NCBI GenBank assembly: GCA_028551475.1
Contig: CM052354.1
Coordinates: 31,333,258-31,397,257 of the forward strand
Reading direction: 5' to 3'
Source of the DNA: Casuarina equisetifolia
Taxonomy: Eukaryota > Streptophyta > Magnoliopsida > Fagales > Casuarinaceae
Length of the DNA stretch: 64,000 nucleotides
Below the pieces are notes generated by a model that was not told the origin of the DNA, searched no databases, and saw only the letters and a program-made list of their open reading frames with translations. Made by a program: the position numbers and the translations under genes. Positions 15,640 through 31,147 of the stretch are shown one piece after another; position 1 is the stretch's first letter, and the number at the start of each line of letters is the position of its first letter.

Positions 15640-16380
15640 CTCCCTCTATTTAAAGCTCTTCCACTTATCTGGATTTCTTCTAAAGACACAAGCCTGAAGA
15701 ACAAACGGTACCTTGGCATCTCTTATTGTCTCCTCCTTCACATTGATTTCCTGAGAAGAGGATTCAGCTATAATCGAAGCATCCCTTTCTGGATTTTCTA
15801 CAAAACCAGCAAATTCAATGAGGACAGAAAAGACTTCATTTTGTTTTGCCAGTTCTCATAATATTTTCCTTCAAAAATAGGACGCAAGGAAAAGTGACCA
15901 AACTGTTTCTCATTCACGACAGACTCCATGAGCGAGGCAAAAAAAAAAAAAAATAGAGTTAGGAGAAGCTATAAAGGGAAAAAAAACAAACTATGTAGAA
16001 GGTAAAAGAACTTAGCCAACAACTGTTACAGTCAATGCAACTAGCTCGCTATGATCAAAACCCTCTCTGATACCACTGATGTCTTAAAGACTGTTACTTC
16101 CCACAACCTGAGTTTGGAAAGAATCGAACAAAAGTATACGATCAACAGGAATTAACAGATAAGTACCTAACGGCATTACCAAAGCACTTACTAAGTGCAT
16201 AACAAGCATGCAAGCATACACACCTAGAAGTTCAGATACACAGAAGAGTTGCAAATACCACATATCAGCAGTTCTAGGGAGGAAGAAAACCTGACAGAGA
16301 AAGATGAAAAGCAATACCATTAACCCACGAATAAAAGTTCTTAAAATGCTGAATACTACCAACTATTTTCTGATCACACA
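15640..16380 (-). mobile_element. LTR-retrotransposon 5' remnant (gag start, primer site, LTR piece)
   Basis: On the minus strand TGGTATCAGAGAGGG (16075 down to 16061) matches the Met-tRNA primer-binding site, and the sequence to its right would be the end of a 5' LTR. Downstream of it (about 15,930 to 15,640) the translation includes FEGKYYENWQNKMKSFL, resembling the opening of Copia-type gag proteins. It is an old, broken fragment with no 3' half found nearby. Confidence 0.45.
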
Positions 16381-17802
16381 TGTTCTGCAAACAAAAGATC
16401 CAAGATATGTTCCATGCCCTGCACCTTCTTCTAAGAGATGCAGCTTTGAGGTGACCCTTAGAAACAACTCCTAGCTTATGTGTTAGCTCTTGACCACACT
16501 ACTTCTTAGAAGAAGTATCAAGGTTGGCAATTCAGGGCCAAGGGATGTTGAAAATGCATCAATTTGAAATTGGTACCAAAAGCTTAGGCTTTCACAAGGT
16601 TTAGGTGGATATTGGGTGTTTGGTATTCTTATCAAATTTATGAATAACTACTCAAGACTTTTATGTCCAAGAACACAACGAGTTTAATTTGCACACGAGC
16701 AAAAGGAACTTGAAGTAGAACAATAATGGAGAACATGTACAAAAATATGCTTATAGGTTTAGATACATGTACGACTTTTACGAGTATGATAGAATTGATG
16801 TAATGTGAACTTGATCTCTTTAACATTGAAGAGAAATGAATCATAGAGGATTAAACAACCCATTAAGCTTCAAATGAGAACAATAAAATTTCCTCTAGTA
16901 GGCAAAATTTTATCCCTTTATGATTCTATTGGATGTTAAGTTCTTACTTATTACATCTTTAGAAAGAACCTTGGAAAGAAAATCCCTTCTTGGCACTTCA
17001 AAATAATGCTATATTTTACAATTAGAAGCTCCTCTTTAAAAGACTTTGGTTTAGTAGTGAGATAAGCTTACACCTTCTAAAGCTTCTAACACTTACATCT
17101 ATTTCTTTTTAAAAATGGCAGTGTAGGATAATATCTTAAGAAATTTCATTTCTCTTTTAAAATCACTTGTAAAGAGGGGATATGTATTTCTACTAAAAGT
17201 ATTTTTCAAATTGATTTAGATAGTGTAGGACATTATCCATATTTTTCTTAATATGTTGTGTTGGCAACAAACATGGACTTTTAGCTTCATAAAAGAGTAA
17301 TACGCCCATTTTCATAATAGAGTTATGTTTTGTTGAACCTAAGTTCTAGCATCGTATATCAAGAAAAATCATTTCCTTTCTTAAGTCCCTCTTGGAAGGA
17401 GGAAGCATGTTTCATTTTTAAACCATGAAGTCAAATTTTTCTTGAGAACAAAGGAATATAAAACAATATGGAGATCATGAATATTACGTACATCTACTAA
17501 ACCAATATGAGTAATAAGTATGACATTATCATTTGATAGTTGAACAATCATAGGAGCATGTGAAAATGACTGAGTAGACTCTAGGAAATTAAGATTGCCT
17601 TGAATATGGTCACCAATGTCTATATATACAATTTAAATAGGCTAAACTTTCTCTTTGAAAATTATATCTATCACGTAAACATTGGATTTTCTTCCTCTAT
17701 TTAACAAATCTAAGATTTTTTTTCATACTACTTCCTAGAAGCTTGTAGTAATCTTTTCCTTTCATTTTTTTGCAAGGTTTTGCTCCTCCCGTGCTCATTG
17801 AT
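16381..17802. repeat. Recurrent segment shared with 25,830-28,380, 36,340-36,800 and 44,960-45,450
   Basis: Landmarks are caaggttggcaattcagggc (about 16,520), ggtaccaaaagcttaggctt (about 16,572-16,591), agaacatgtacaa (about 16,731), tagaaagaacc (about 16,970) and the run up to gctcctcccgtgctcattg (about 17,782-17,800). The same series appears in the same order in three other places. No gene is supported. The Copia-3 remnant interrupts it on the right. Confidence 0.65.
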
Positions 17803-19840
17803 GGGGCCTTATGCCATCTACATCTCATGTCACACCAATAGAATGGGAATGGGTTTACAAAGTTAAAATTCACTCTAATGGCACACTTGAACATTACAAA
17901 GCATGTTTTATTGCTAAAGGCTTCCATAAATTTATGGGAATTGATTATAATAAAACCTCTAGTCCAATTGCAAAATGAATCATCATCAGGATTGTACTTC
18001 CATTACCTACTCCAAAGGGAACATCAAACAACTTGATGTCAAAAATACATTCCTTGATAGCACTTTCGACTCTCGATGAAGAAGTATACATAAAACAAAC
18101 TCAAGGATTCATTGACCCTCAACATCCAACTTTTGTTTGTCATCTTTGATAATCCCTTTATGGCTTAAAACAAGCTCCAAGGGCATGAAATTATAAATTA
18201 AGTCAATTCTTGACAAAATTGGCTTTACCATCTTGAAAGCTTATTCATCATTATTTATTTCACTATTTACACATACACAATATATCTTTTTGTTTATATG
18301 GATGATATTATTTTTGCATGTAGTCCTAATACTTATTCACAAAGATAATCCAATAACTCCAAAATGAATTTGATATTAAGGATTTTAGTGATCTACATTA
18401 TTTCCTTAATGTTGAAGTCCAACACTCAAAAGATGGTCTCCTCCTACACTAGACTAAATTTGTACTTCAAATACTTCAATGTGCAAAAGTAGGTAATGCT
18501 CATGGTGTCTTTACACTTTATCTAACAAGTCATCCTCCTTCCATCAATGATGGAAAATCCTACTCACCATAAAAGTATTGTCAAATTTCTACAATATTTA
18601 ATTCTCACATGACTTAACATTTCGATGCTATCAATGCAATATTTCAACATACGCATGCTTTAATCACCAGTCATTGGACTTTCAGCAAAGAATTCCCAAT
18701 TTGCTTGCAAATACTCCATGATATGGCATTCAACTTAGCAAAGGAAGCCCTAATACTTTATATGCCTACCAGTTGGGTTGGTGAACGTGATAAATGTTGA
18801 ACAACTCTAGTTTTTTGTATCTACCTCAATAATAATCTTATTTCTTGGAGTTCTATAAAAATAAAAGCAATCACCCGATTCAACACCAAAGCAAAATTCA
18901 AGAGTCTAGTAGACATTGCTGTAGAAATTATATAGATTGAAGCGCTACTAAAAGATCTTACTATCTCTCTTATTTGACCTCTAACACTCTAGTGCAATAA
19001 TCTTTCAACTCTATATCTCTCCTTAAATCTTGTGTTTTATGTTAGAACCAAGCATGAGAAAATTGATATTCATTTCATATACAAACAGGCCAAGAATAAA
19101 CAATTATCCATCCACTTTATTTTTTTCTATTGACTAGACAGTAAACATTATTCCCAAAATAACTCTTCATAATAAAGTTCGAACTCCTTTAAGACAAGTT
19201 TATTATTTGTACTGACCCATCAGCTTATAGGGAGATATTAAAGTCCAAAGAATTTGGCCCAAAAATCAAAGATTGCCATATAGTATTGAGTGTCAATGCC
19301 ATGTCAGCAACTTTGACAGATGTGGAGAGCACAATCAATAGTTGAGGCCATGTAACCCCTATGCATCTCCTACCACGTGCACCTCCTTTGCCACCTTCGT
19401 TCCTCACTGCAACCGGATGCATCAAGCTAGATTCCCATCATTAGAGTTGACAATCAAAATCGAATAGGAATGAAAAATCTTCCGCATATCATGCTTTTTG
19501 TCAATCACACCAAAATTGGAAGAAATCTAAATCAAATCGACACTTATTTTGGGATTGCGTTGAGCCTCCTACATTCTCTCACCAAACCACAAAATAGACG
19601 ATCAACGAGCTTTATTATTGATTCTTTCTTAACTTCATTTGTATGTTTTCCGTCTATAGGTCATTGTTCTTTTGCCTATAAATTTAGGCATGATTGTACA
19701 ATTTTTGTCATTCAATTATATTCCATTATTTTCAATTGTACAATTTCTATCATTCAATTATATTCCCTTTTTCATCTTTGTTCATTGGGTTTTGTTCGAA
19801 CTAAATTGATTCAAGAAATTGTTGGTTTCAACTATAAAGA
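17803..19840 (+). mobile_element. Copia-3, old 3' half of a Copia element
   Basis: The plus strand gives degraded reverse transcriptase (WEWVYKVKIHSNGTLEHYKA near 17,850-17,905; YMDDII near 18,296-18,312) and RNase H (about 18,760-19,220). A purine-rich tract and a putative 3' LTR follow, starting TATTAAAG at 19,236 and running to about 19,840. Gag, integrase and the 5' LTR are missing. There are many breaks, so it is far older than Copia-1 and Copia-2. The TATTAAAG LTR start is shared with Copia-2, which suggests a related lineage. Confidence 0.75.
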
Positions 19841-21162
19841 TGAGCAATCATCTGAGACAAAATATTATAATCCCTTGAATCGTGCACTATTTCCCACATC
19901 ATCAACACCATCATTGAGAACAAGATTGTTTGCGACGTATCTAAGGGGAGAACGAATATGGGATTCAAGTTAAGGGTGTTGAATATCGACATAAGAGTCA
20001 AAATGGTGCCTTCAAGTTAGATTAAATATCCATCCACACTTTGTTCTTGCTGCACGATATAGGCAATTTCTAGTAGAACAGAGGATCTTTACACTCTCAA
20101 ACTGATTAAATTTATCTGCAGCTACCACCGAACTTGGAAGGCGTGCATTTAAGCTCCATTGAGAGGATTGTTAGGATCCACAAGAGGACAATCCCATTAT
20201 AACGTTCTTAGCGTTCATAATATAGAGATTCGAAGTATGGTTGTTGTATTCATCTAGCACAAAGAAAAACTTGTTCTTTTCCAAATAAGTAGTCCTTTCC
20301 TCCAAAACGCAATTTTTCCAGAACTGGTATGATATCTGGATTCTCATTCAGATGCAAAAAAAAGTGAGTCTCCTAGCTAAAGTAACTTTTAAGGTTAGTA
20401 CCATTCCCTGTGTTGTCAGAAAACACCTGCACTGAATGCCCCCTTGGTGGTTTTCGAAAATGGTTCCTTGCGAGGAGGGCGATATCTGTTTCCATACGTC
20501 TGGGATAATCTCTTCACACATTTATAACAATATAAAAGTCCTGCAAAAAGTAATTGCCCGGAGTAAATAATGAATTCCTAACAGAATAAGGGGCCGGAAG
20601 GTAACCCGAGAACCTTATCTCCAACGGTGACACCGCATGGATGTGACCAGGCTCAGAATACTGACGGCCAAAAAGTTGAGAAAAGAAGAGAACAAGAGAA
20701 TCGTATCTAGTTTCATACAGTTGTGCAAACGTTCTCCACACATTTATAATACCATACAAGTCCCTTGAAAAATAAATTCCCAGAATTGAATAATGACCTC
20801 TGAACCTCTTTTCAACGGGGAAGTTATCTTCATTGACCGGGCAATCTCGTTTCTGAGCACTTACCTTTTAAACTAATACTGAGGGCTAAAAAGTTGTAAG
20901 AAGCAAAGAAAAGATATATTTCATTCCAATGCCTAAGCGCCTCCAGCAGAACTTATGTACATGCCAAGTGGTAGAAAGCCAATAATACAGACAAATCTTA
21001 GTGGACACAGCGAAGTGTCGTTATTACAACACATGCTTTTCGCCATAACTCAAAGCCGAAGGAACGCCAAAGAGAAAAGAGTAGAAGGAAAGAAGAAAAA
21101 GACAACGTCCACAAGTTCGATGCACACAAACGAAGGACCGCCATAGACTTCCACTCGTGGCT
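19841..21162. repeat. Module copy D (right part) and 3' flank of GSTU-d
   Basis: After Copia-3 the module resumes (gttgaatatcgacataagag near 19,978-19,997; aagaggacaatcccattata near 20,181; tggttttcgaaaatggttcc near 20,449). Positions 20,500-20,700 match 10,370-10,560 and 37,060-37,260. Positions 20,700-21,160 match the flank of GSTU-c. No gene is supported. Confidence 0.6.
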
Positions 21163-22175
<1,013 letters not shown>

Positions 22176-22310
22176 TCACACTTCAACAGGAGATTGAACC
22201 GAAGAAACTCGACGAATATGAAGAGAAGCATTAGGCAACCGACTGCTTATCAAGGGTCAGAACCACGAAAGCGTGATGCTTCTGAATCAGTGGTCCCTTC
22301 AAACTTAGCC

Positions 22311-22331
22311 CGACGTCATTGCTTCCGTCAG
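22311..22331 (-). promoter_or_regulatory. as-1 element of GSTU-d (both TGACG halves intact)
   Basis: The minus strand reads TGACGGAAGCAATGACGTCG. Two TGACG cores are separated by seven bases, exactly the spacing of the cauliflower mosaic virus as-1 element and of known GST ocs/as-1 elements. It lies 139-159 bp upstream of the ATG. Confidence 0.75.
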
Positions 22332-23428
22332 ATGGCATAATATATCTCGATATTTAACGAATTATATCAGATAACTACGGGGAAGCCGTCCGTCTCTTCC
22401 AGCTTTTCCCCATCGTTGCTGTCTTTTATGGTCCTTCCACTCCTAACTCTGATCATTGTTGATTCTTCTTCTCTTGTTGACATTTGTCACCCTCTAAGCA
22501 CCTTGTTGTTTACTGTTTTGTAATATGGGAAATGAGAACGACAGTATCATTCAATGATCGTACAGTCCGAGGGACGTGTGCATATGTTTGAATGGATTTG
22601 AAAAGATTGAAGTTGTCGGCAATATAGTCCATACATTTGTATGTAGACAATCGTAAGTTACAAGTCGTTCAACACTAGATTAAGAGCCCTTGACTAAAAT
22701 ATTGTCTTTCAAACCTTTAACCTCCTCATAGATGACTGAAACATTTGAGGGGAGAACTAATATGCATCATCAAGGTCGTCTTATTTCCTAGATCAAGCCC
22801 AAACGTTAGAGCAAAAGCTACGACTATGCTCCTCCCAAGTTTACCAACTATTAACTAGAAAACATTATATTTTATTTTGTTTTTTTATTACAACGCATGC
22901 ATCAACTCATGCATAAAAGTTATTAGACTCCAGATCTTATGGTTGGGGTTTTCATTAGCTCATTAATGAATTAACTAGCTAAGCAGCCAAGCTTACCAAT
23001 TATTTTTCGATTGTTCCTTCTTGACTATGGTGGTTGCTTCATCAAGTTTAGTGGTTGGCTTCATGAAGGAAATCTAAATTGAAAGAGCTCTATACAACTC
23101 AATCAGACCAACAAGAAACTTGGTTAGCTTCTTTTCTCCATAAACTCATGGAATTCCTTTTGAGCTACAAGGTAAGGGTGTTGAATCATGACATAAGAGT
23201 AGTATTGTTTGGTTGCCATATGCATTGAGTCGCCATAACGCTTGAAGGACAGCAGAATTTGTGTGCATATCAATTGGTAGAAAGCCAATAATACAGACAA
23301 GCTTTTCACTACAACTCAAAGCCAAAGAAAAGCCCGAGAGAAAAAGGTAGAAGAAAAGAAGATAAAGACAGCGTCCACAAGTTCGATGCACACAAACGAA
23401 GGAACACCATAGATTTCCACTCTCGGCC
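22332..23428. repeat. Intergenic DNA: GST upstream flank and module copy E
   Basis: Positions 22,332-22,580 match 15,190-15,500 (shared tgatcattgttgattcttct and gttgacatttgtcaccct), so GSTU-c and -d share upstream DNA. Positions 22,980-23,230 are a short module copy, and 23,240-23,428 is the 3' flank of GSTU-e. No gene is supported. Confidence 0.55.
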
Positions 23429-24323
<895 letters not shown>

Positions 24324-24386
24324 TCATAATAGCTCGGAACCATGGAAGCTTGCATTTTTTTAGTCAACGCTCTTTCGCCTTTAGTC

Positions 24387-24407
24387 CGTTGTCATCACTT
24401 CCGTCAG
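24387..24407 (-). promoter_or_regulatory. as-1-like element of GSTU-e
   Basis: The minus strand reads CTGACGGAAGTGATGACAAC: TGACG, seven bases, TGACA, 139-159 bp upstream of the ATG. Confidence 0.6.
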
Positions 24408-24521
24408 ATGGGATCAGTCGGTGGCTATAGAAATATTGTCAAAAGTAAATCTAGTATCTTATTAAAGAAATTTAGACCATTGAATCATTATTGATTGACG
24501 AATTGGTCAATGTTGCTAATT

Positions 24522-24860
24522 CTTTTTTTTTTGTAGAAATTAAAGTTTACAATAATAAAAAGTAGTGTATAAAAGTATAGAAGCATATCCTAACATTACA
24601 AAAATTACAAAAGTTACAAAAAAAAAATAGATGTTACAAGCTTCCAAACTTCACTCAAAATGTCATTTTCCTATGAAGATTTTATATTTTGGAACCAAAA
24701 AGCTCTTCCTCACATAGTTTTCCTTATTTTAGTCAATAAGATTAGAATGTCAATTATTTTGTTTTGAAATCATCTTTTATTTTATTTTGTTCATATACAA
24801 TAAATACAAGCTAAAAAATATATCTTAAGAAATTTTACAGCCAAATCATTTTCTTTAATT
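24522..24860 (-). mobile_element. LINE 3' tail, 5'-truncated
   Basis: A block opening with a T run (the poly(A) tail on the minus strand) interrupts upstream DNA after ttgctaattc, which runs on uninterrupted at 34,900 and 43,230. About 300 bp match 29,105-29,420, including the stretch around tcctatgaagattttatatt. Tail form and repeat status fit an old L1-type LINE end. The right edge is approximate. Confidence 0.5.
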
Positions 24861-25149
24861 GCTTTGATCATCTATTGTAGTTCTTAATTTTATCATTTTT
24901 TTTCTTCTTGTTTTGTTCACATCTGTCATCCCTGTTGTTTATTGTTTGTTGTCAATTCAAAAATAAAGATAAATGTGGCGACTTTGCGTTTGAATTTGAT
25001 GAGAATTTTGTTAATTACAATTTTTATGTTTTTTTTAATAAATATATGAGCTTATTTATTGAAGAATTGTTATTTTTTAATTTTTTATTTAAACAAAGTA
25101 TTAGTGTCAAAGGCATGTCAATTTTCTAGTAGACCAATAGAGTTATAAG
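24861..25149. other. AT-rich intergenic DNA
   Basis: A decayed match to the upstream flank seen at 15,390-15,430 (tgatcat...cttcttgtt...cacatctgtcatccctg), then AT-rich sequence. I see nothing else in it. Confidence 0.4.
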
Positions 25150-25830
25150 CATATTGAAGTTTCTTTTGCCTAATAGGTCTCAAGTTCAACAATTATTTCC
25201 CACACCAAATAAATTTTATTAAAATCTTATTATTTCCTATTGACTAATATCAACCTTATAATTTCACAAGACCTAGTATTAATGTTTTTTTAATTTGCTA
25301 GCAGTATAATGGAGTTACTAGCATCTTGAATCCTTAAGAAATCTCAACTTTGACACCTATCTTCTACATCCCTTTCTCCTAGTAACTTTTATCAAAATCT
25401 TATTAATCATTATCAACTAATGTCAATCTCATTATCTCACAACAACTAGCATTAAAGCCTTGTTAATTTGCTAGTAGCCTAATAAAGTTACTACCATCTT
25501 GAATCCTCTTTTGTCTAGGAAGTCTCAAGCTCAACACTTATTTCCTACATCCCTTTCTTCCAATAACTTATATCAAAATTCTATCATTCACATCAACTAA
25601 GATCCTTTATTTCATAACAATTTGTGTTAGAACTTTGTCAATTTGAAAATAACCCAATAAAGTTGTATCATTATCACACAACAAAAGGTATTAGAGACTT
25701 GTTAATTTTCTTAGTAATCCAATAAAGTATTAGCATCTTAAAACTTCCTTTACCAAGGAGGTTTCCAATTGGATACCTATTTTCCACACCTCTATCAACT
25801 AATATCGTTCACAACTATTTCCATAAGTAT
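25150..25830. repeat. Tandem array 1 of the ~180-bp repeat
   Basis: About four diverged units. Each carries, in order, agcatcttgaa, aggtctcaagttcaacac, ataacttatatcaaaat, attatctcacaacaac and tgttaatttgctagtagcc. Unit length is about 175 bp here. The same units form the arrays at 34,990-36,330 and 43,480-44,960. Confidence 0.8.
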
Positions 25831-28380
25831 CAAGGTCAACAATTCAAGGCCAATGGACATTAAACACAAGTACTTGGACTTAAGTTTGAGAGGCCTTAAG
25901 ATAGCAATTCCTAAAATCCATTACCACTAAAAATGAACAAATTTGAAATAGGTACCAAAAGCTTAGGGTTTTAGGAGGTTTTGTGAGTATTTGGTTATTT
26001 GGTGCTCTCATCAAATCTATGAATGAGTACACAAAGAGTGCAACCCCAAGAACATAGCAAGCTTATTGCCTAAGAGAGTAAAAATATTTTGAAGCATAAC
26101 AATAATGGAGAACATGTACAAGAATATATGCTTATAGGTTTAGATACATTGTTGTTCTAGTATAATAGAATCGATGCTATGCAATCTTGATTTTTATAAC
26201 ACTAAAGACAAATGAATCATAGAAAATTAAATAATACCCATTACAAACTCTCCTTATAAGGTATCTTAATGTTTCCTTTATTACAAAAAGGCTTGCTTAT
26301 ATTGATTGTAAAGTTTTGATAGAGAAAATCATGGGAAGAATTGATGGATGGGAAATGAGACACATAAGCTATACAGAAAGGTTACAATTAGCAAAATTAG
26401 TTCTTACTTCTATCTATACCTTTTAGTTGTAAATGTTACTTCTTCCAAAGCAAATCATTTATGAGATTAAAAAGAAGATTATGCACTTTTTGTGGGTATG
26501 TAATTCGAAAGATCATAAAACTTATAAGGTTACTTGGTAAATTATTTATTTACTTAAAAAAGAAGGAAGACTTAGACTACTAGACCTTAAAGTGTGGAAT
26601 AAAGTTCTATTAGAGTAGTCACTAGAAATCTTATTCATTATCTAAGTTTTTCTTTATGGAATAAATGAATTTATAGTACTAAATGTAGGAGAATTTTAAT
26701 TATGCGTCTTAACATCAAAGGAAATTTAACTTGGAGTTAAAGAGGTCTTTTTAAGCTATGACAAATTTTGACATATGCATTTTTCAAACCTTTTTATTGT
26801 TGTAAAGAAACATATAAGGAATTGTACCAAATTAATATTGAGCTTGAATGGCATGACTTGATATGATTAGGTAAAATTGGTAAATATAACTTCATTAAAT
26901 GGCTCATATATAGGGAGAAACTTTTCATAATAGAAATGATATCTTAATGACTCCACTCAATTAACCTATACTATAATTTTTGTGATTCTCAAGTTGAAGC
27001 CAGGTTACACTTGTTTTTTAAGTGCACTTAGACTAAGTAAATTTGGTGAAGTATTGTTACATAACAAGGCCTTCATAAAAACATTAATAATTAAAATTTT
27101 GAATTGCAATGGATGATTAAAGCAAGTAATAGAAAGAATTTGGTTGAGAAACTTTTTAAACTTTATTTCTTCGCATGTATCTATTCTATTTGGTCTAAAT
27201 GAAATTATAGATGTTTTCAAAATAAGGCTATTGAAATACCAATTTTATTTACTAAAATCAAGAAAATAGTACGTAGAAGAGTATCTTTATTTAAAAATAT
27301 TAAAATCATTTAACTCATAACCAAAGAATTTTAAATTTAATTTTCTCTTAGATGAATTATAATGATGAGATGTATTTCTAAGTTTTTGTATTCTCTTATT
27401 CTTTAATTACAAAATTTACATATTTATTAAAAAAGTATAATACCCCTTAGGCTTCAAATGAGAACAATACCATTGCCTCTAGGAGGCAAAACTTTACCTA
27501 GTTAGGATTCTAGTGGATGTTAAGGTCTTATCTATGGCATCTTTAGAAAGAATCCTAGAAAGAAAATCCCTTCTTGGGAGTTCAAAATAATGCTATGTTT
27601 TAGAATTAGAAGCTTCCTTTAAAAAGACTCTGGTTTACCAATGAGACAAGCTTACACCTAAGGTTTCTAACACTTACACCTATTTCTTTTTTAAAGATGG
27701 AAAAGTAGGTTAACATATTAAGAATGATCATTTCTCTTTTGAAATTGACTTGTAAAGTGAGGATGTCTATTTCTTTTAAAAAAAAAATTCAAGTAAGGTT
27801 TAGATAATGTAGGACATTATCTACAATGTTATTAATATGATGTGTTATCAATAAACATGGACTATCAACTTCGTAAAAGGGTAATACGTCCATTTTCATA
27901 TGTAGAGGTATTGTCTCCTAAACCTCAACTTTGATATCATATATTAAGAAAAGTCATTTCCTTTCTTGAACCCCACTTGGAAAGAGAGAGCATGTTTCAT
28001 TTTTAAACCATGGAGTCAAATTTTCCTTGGAAATTGAGGCTTATAAAACTATACGAAGATGATGAATATCATGTATATCAAACCAATATGGGTAACAGGT
28101 GTAACATTAACATTTGATAGCCGAACAGTCATATTAGCATGCAAAAATGACTAAGTAGATTTTAGGAAATTAAAATTGCGTGTAATACAATCATTAGTAT
28201 TGGTGTGTATATATCAAATAGATTAAGCTTTCTATAAAAATTATACCTACCATGTGTACATTGAATTCTCTTCCTTCATTTAACAAATCTAAGATTTTTT
28301 TGTACTACTTCCTAGAAGCTTGTAGTAATTTTTTTTTAAATTTTTTTTTTGTAGGATTTTGCTCCTCCCATGCTCATTGA
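25831..28380. repeat. Recurrent segment, split by a LINE
   Basis: 25,831-26,239 and 27,437-28,380 together match 16,519-17,800 in order: ggtaccaaaagcttagggtt, aacatgtacaagaatatatg, gcttcaaatgagaacaatac and aatgtaggacattatc. The gap between the two parts is the LINE at 26,240-27,436. Confidence 0.7.
26240..27436 (+). mobile_element. L1-type LINE, 5'-truncated, with 9-bp target duplication
   Basis: The plus-strand translation includes KRLAYIDCKVLIEKIMGRID, GRLRLLDLKVWNK and ACIYSIWSK, which are the C-terminal part of a plant L1 reverse transcriptase and the region after it. The element ends in ttattaaaaaag. The perfect duplication ATAATACCC flanks it (26,231-26,239 and 27,437-27,445). The reading frame has several stops, so it is inactive. 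No endonuclease or ORF1 part is present, as expected for target-primed 5' truncation. Confidence 0.8.
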
Positions 28381-29895
28381 TTATTTTCGGTTGCTTTTTT
28401 TCTTGACAATGATGACCACTTCATCAAGAGTAGCGTTTGGCTTCATGTGGGAAATTTAGGTTCAAAGAGCTCAACGCAACTCATTCAGGCCGACGAGAAA
28501 CTTGGTTGGATTCCTTTCTCCATAAACTATTGGAATTCCTTTTCAGCTACAACGTGCGGGTGTTGAATCATGAATACGAGTTGTATTGGTTCCAAAGCCT
28601 TTGAAGCTGAAGCAAATATTCGTCCAAGGAAATGTATGAAGATCTCAGTGGAATGTGGACATTCCATGCTACGAGTTGTCTAGCCAATAGAATTTCTAAC
28701 GAATCAACAAAACTGCTAAAAGTCAGAAGCTCTTATGCAAATTTGGTCAAAAGGACCATACACAAAGAAGAATCAATTAATATGAAGTAAATAAACAATT
28801 TTTTCACGTTTGAAAATATTTTAAAAATGAGGAAAAAGATCCCTTTTTCGGAAGGATAAGAAGGGTAGTAATTTCTAGTTTAAGAAAGAGGATCTTTGTA
28901 CCCAAAACCGATTAAATTTATCTGTGAGCTACCGCCAAACTTGGGAGGTGTTTGTAGCATAAGTGAAGCATTGTAGAGCTCCGGGGAGAGGGCTGTTAGG
29001 ATCCACAAGAGAACAATCCCATTTCAGCTTTCCTAGTGTTCATAATATAGGGAAATGAAGTCTGGTTGCCATATGCATCCGGCCAAAAAGGAAAATTTCT
29101 TCTTTCTTTTTTTTTTGTTGAAATATAAGTTGCATTAATAAAATGTAATATATAAAAGAATAGGGGCATATCTAGTATTACAATAATTTTCAAAAAATTA
29201 AAAGTAAGAGAAAATAAAGGTTAAAAGCCTCCAAATTTCACTTAAAATGACATTTTCTTGTAAAGATTTGATATTGTAAAGTAAAGAAGTTTTTCCTCAT
29301 GTAATTTTTTTTAATTTAGCTAACAAGATTGAAATGTCAACTATTATATTTTAAAATCTTTTTCAATTCCATTCAGCCTATAAATAACAAATAGAAGCTA
29401 AAAATGAGAGTTATTTTCATTTTTCATATCTTAGGATCCATGAGGCATAGTTTTTGCTCCAAACAACAGTTTTTCTAAAACTAACATGGTACCTGGACTC
29501 TCACAGAGATGCAAATGAAGTGGGCTCCTAGCTTAAGTAATAGTTTAGCGTTGGTAGTATTCCTTGTATTGACAGAAGTCCCCTGCACTAAATGCCTCGA
29601 ATAGAATAATGAATTGCTAAAGAGTAAGGTGGCAGAAGGTTACCCGTGAACTCCTTATCGCATTCCTTTGCACCAGAACTTGTGTACTAGTGTTAGAAAA
29701 TCAGTAATACAGACAAATCTTGCTGGATAAAACAAACTGTCCTTGTTCATGATAACATGCGGTACAACACACGCTCTTCCGCCGTCACTCCAAGCCCAAG
29801 GAAAGCCAAATAGAAAGAGGTAGTAGTAGAAGAAGAAGAAGACAAAGAAGCATCCACAAGTTCGATGCACACAAATTTCGCTTTCACTCTCGGCT
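28381..29895. repeat. Module copy F and 3' flank of GSTU-f
   Basis: Follows the order seen in copy A: tcttgacaatgatgaccact (about 28,411), aggagcc-type gap, aagagaacaatcccatttca (about 29,006), then aagtaatagtttagcgttgg (about 29,535). It is interrupted by the LINE tail at 29,105-29,420. Positions 29,640-29,895 correspond to the GST 3' flank. No gene is supported. Confidence 0.6.
29105..29420 (-). mobile_element. LINE 3' tail, second copy
   Basis: Opens with a T run (minus-strand poly(A)) and interrupts module copy F between the tgttctttcc-like block and catatctta. It matches 24,522-24,810. A short minus-strand frame ends INATYISTKKK, typical of decayed LINE ends. Confidence 0.5.
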
Positions 29896-31036
<1,141 letters not shown>

Positions 31037-31128
31037 GGTAGTATCATTAAGTTGGTATGCTAAGATTGTTAAAATAAACCTCAATATTTTAATGGATTAT
31101 CCCTTGGAAATACGAATGTAAACACAAT

Positions 31129-31147
31129 ATGTCATTGCTTCCGTCAG
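31129..31147 (-). promoter_or_regulatory. as-1-like element of GSTU-f, distal copy
   Basis: The minus strand reads CTGACGGAAGCAATGACAT, a second well-kept copy about 112 bp further upstream. It reflects a local duplication of the promoter shared with GSTU-a. Confidence 0.6.

Noticed and set aside
19470-19973. Plus-strand 167-codon open frame
   Set aside because: It crosses the putative 3' LTR of Copia-3 and adjoining module; composition is low-complexity and the product resembles nothing I know.
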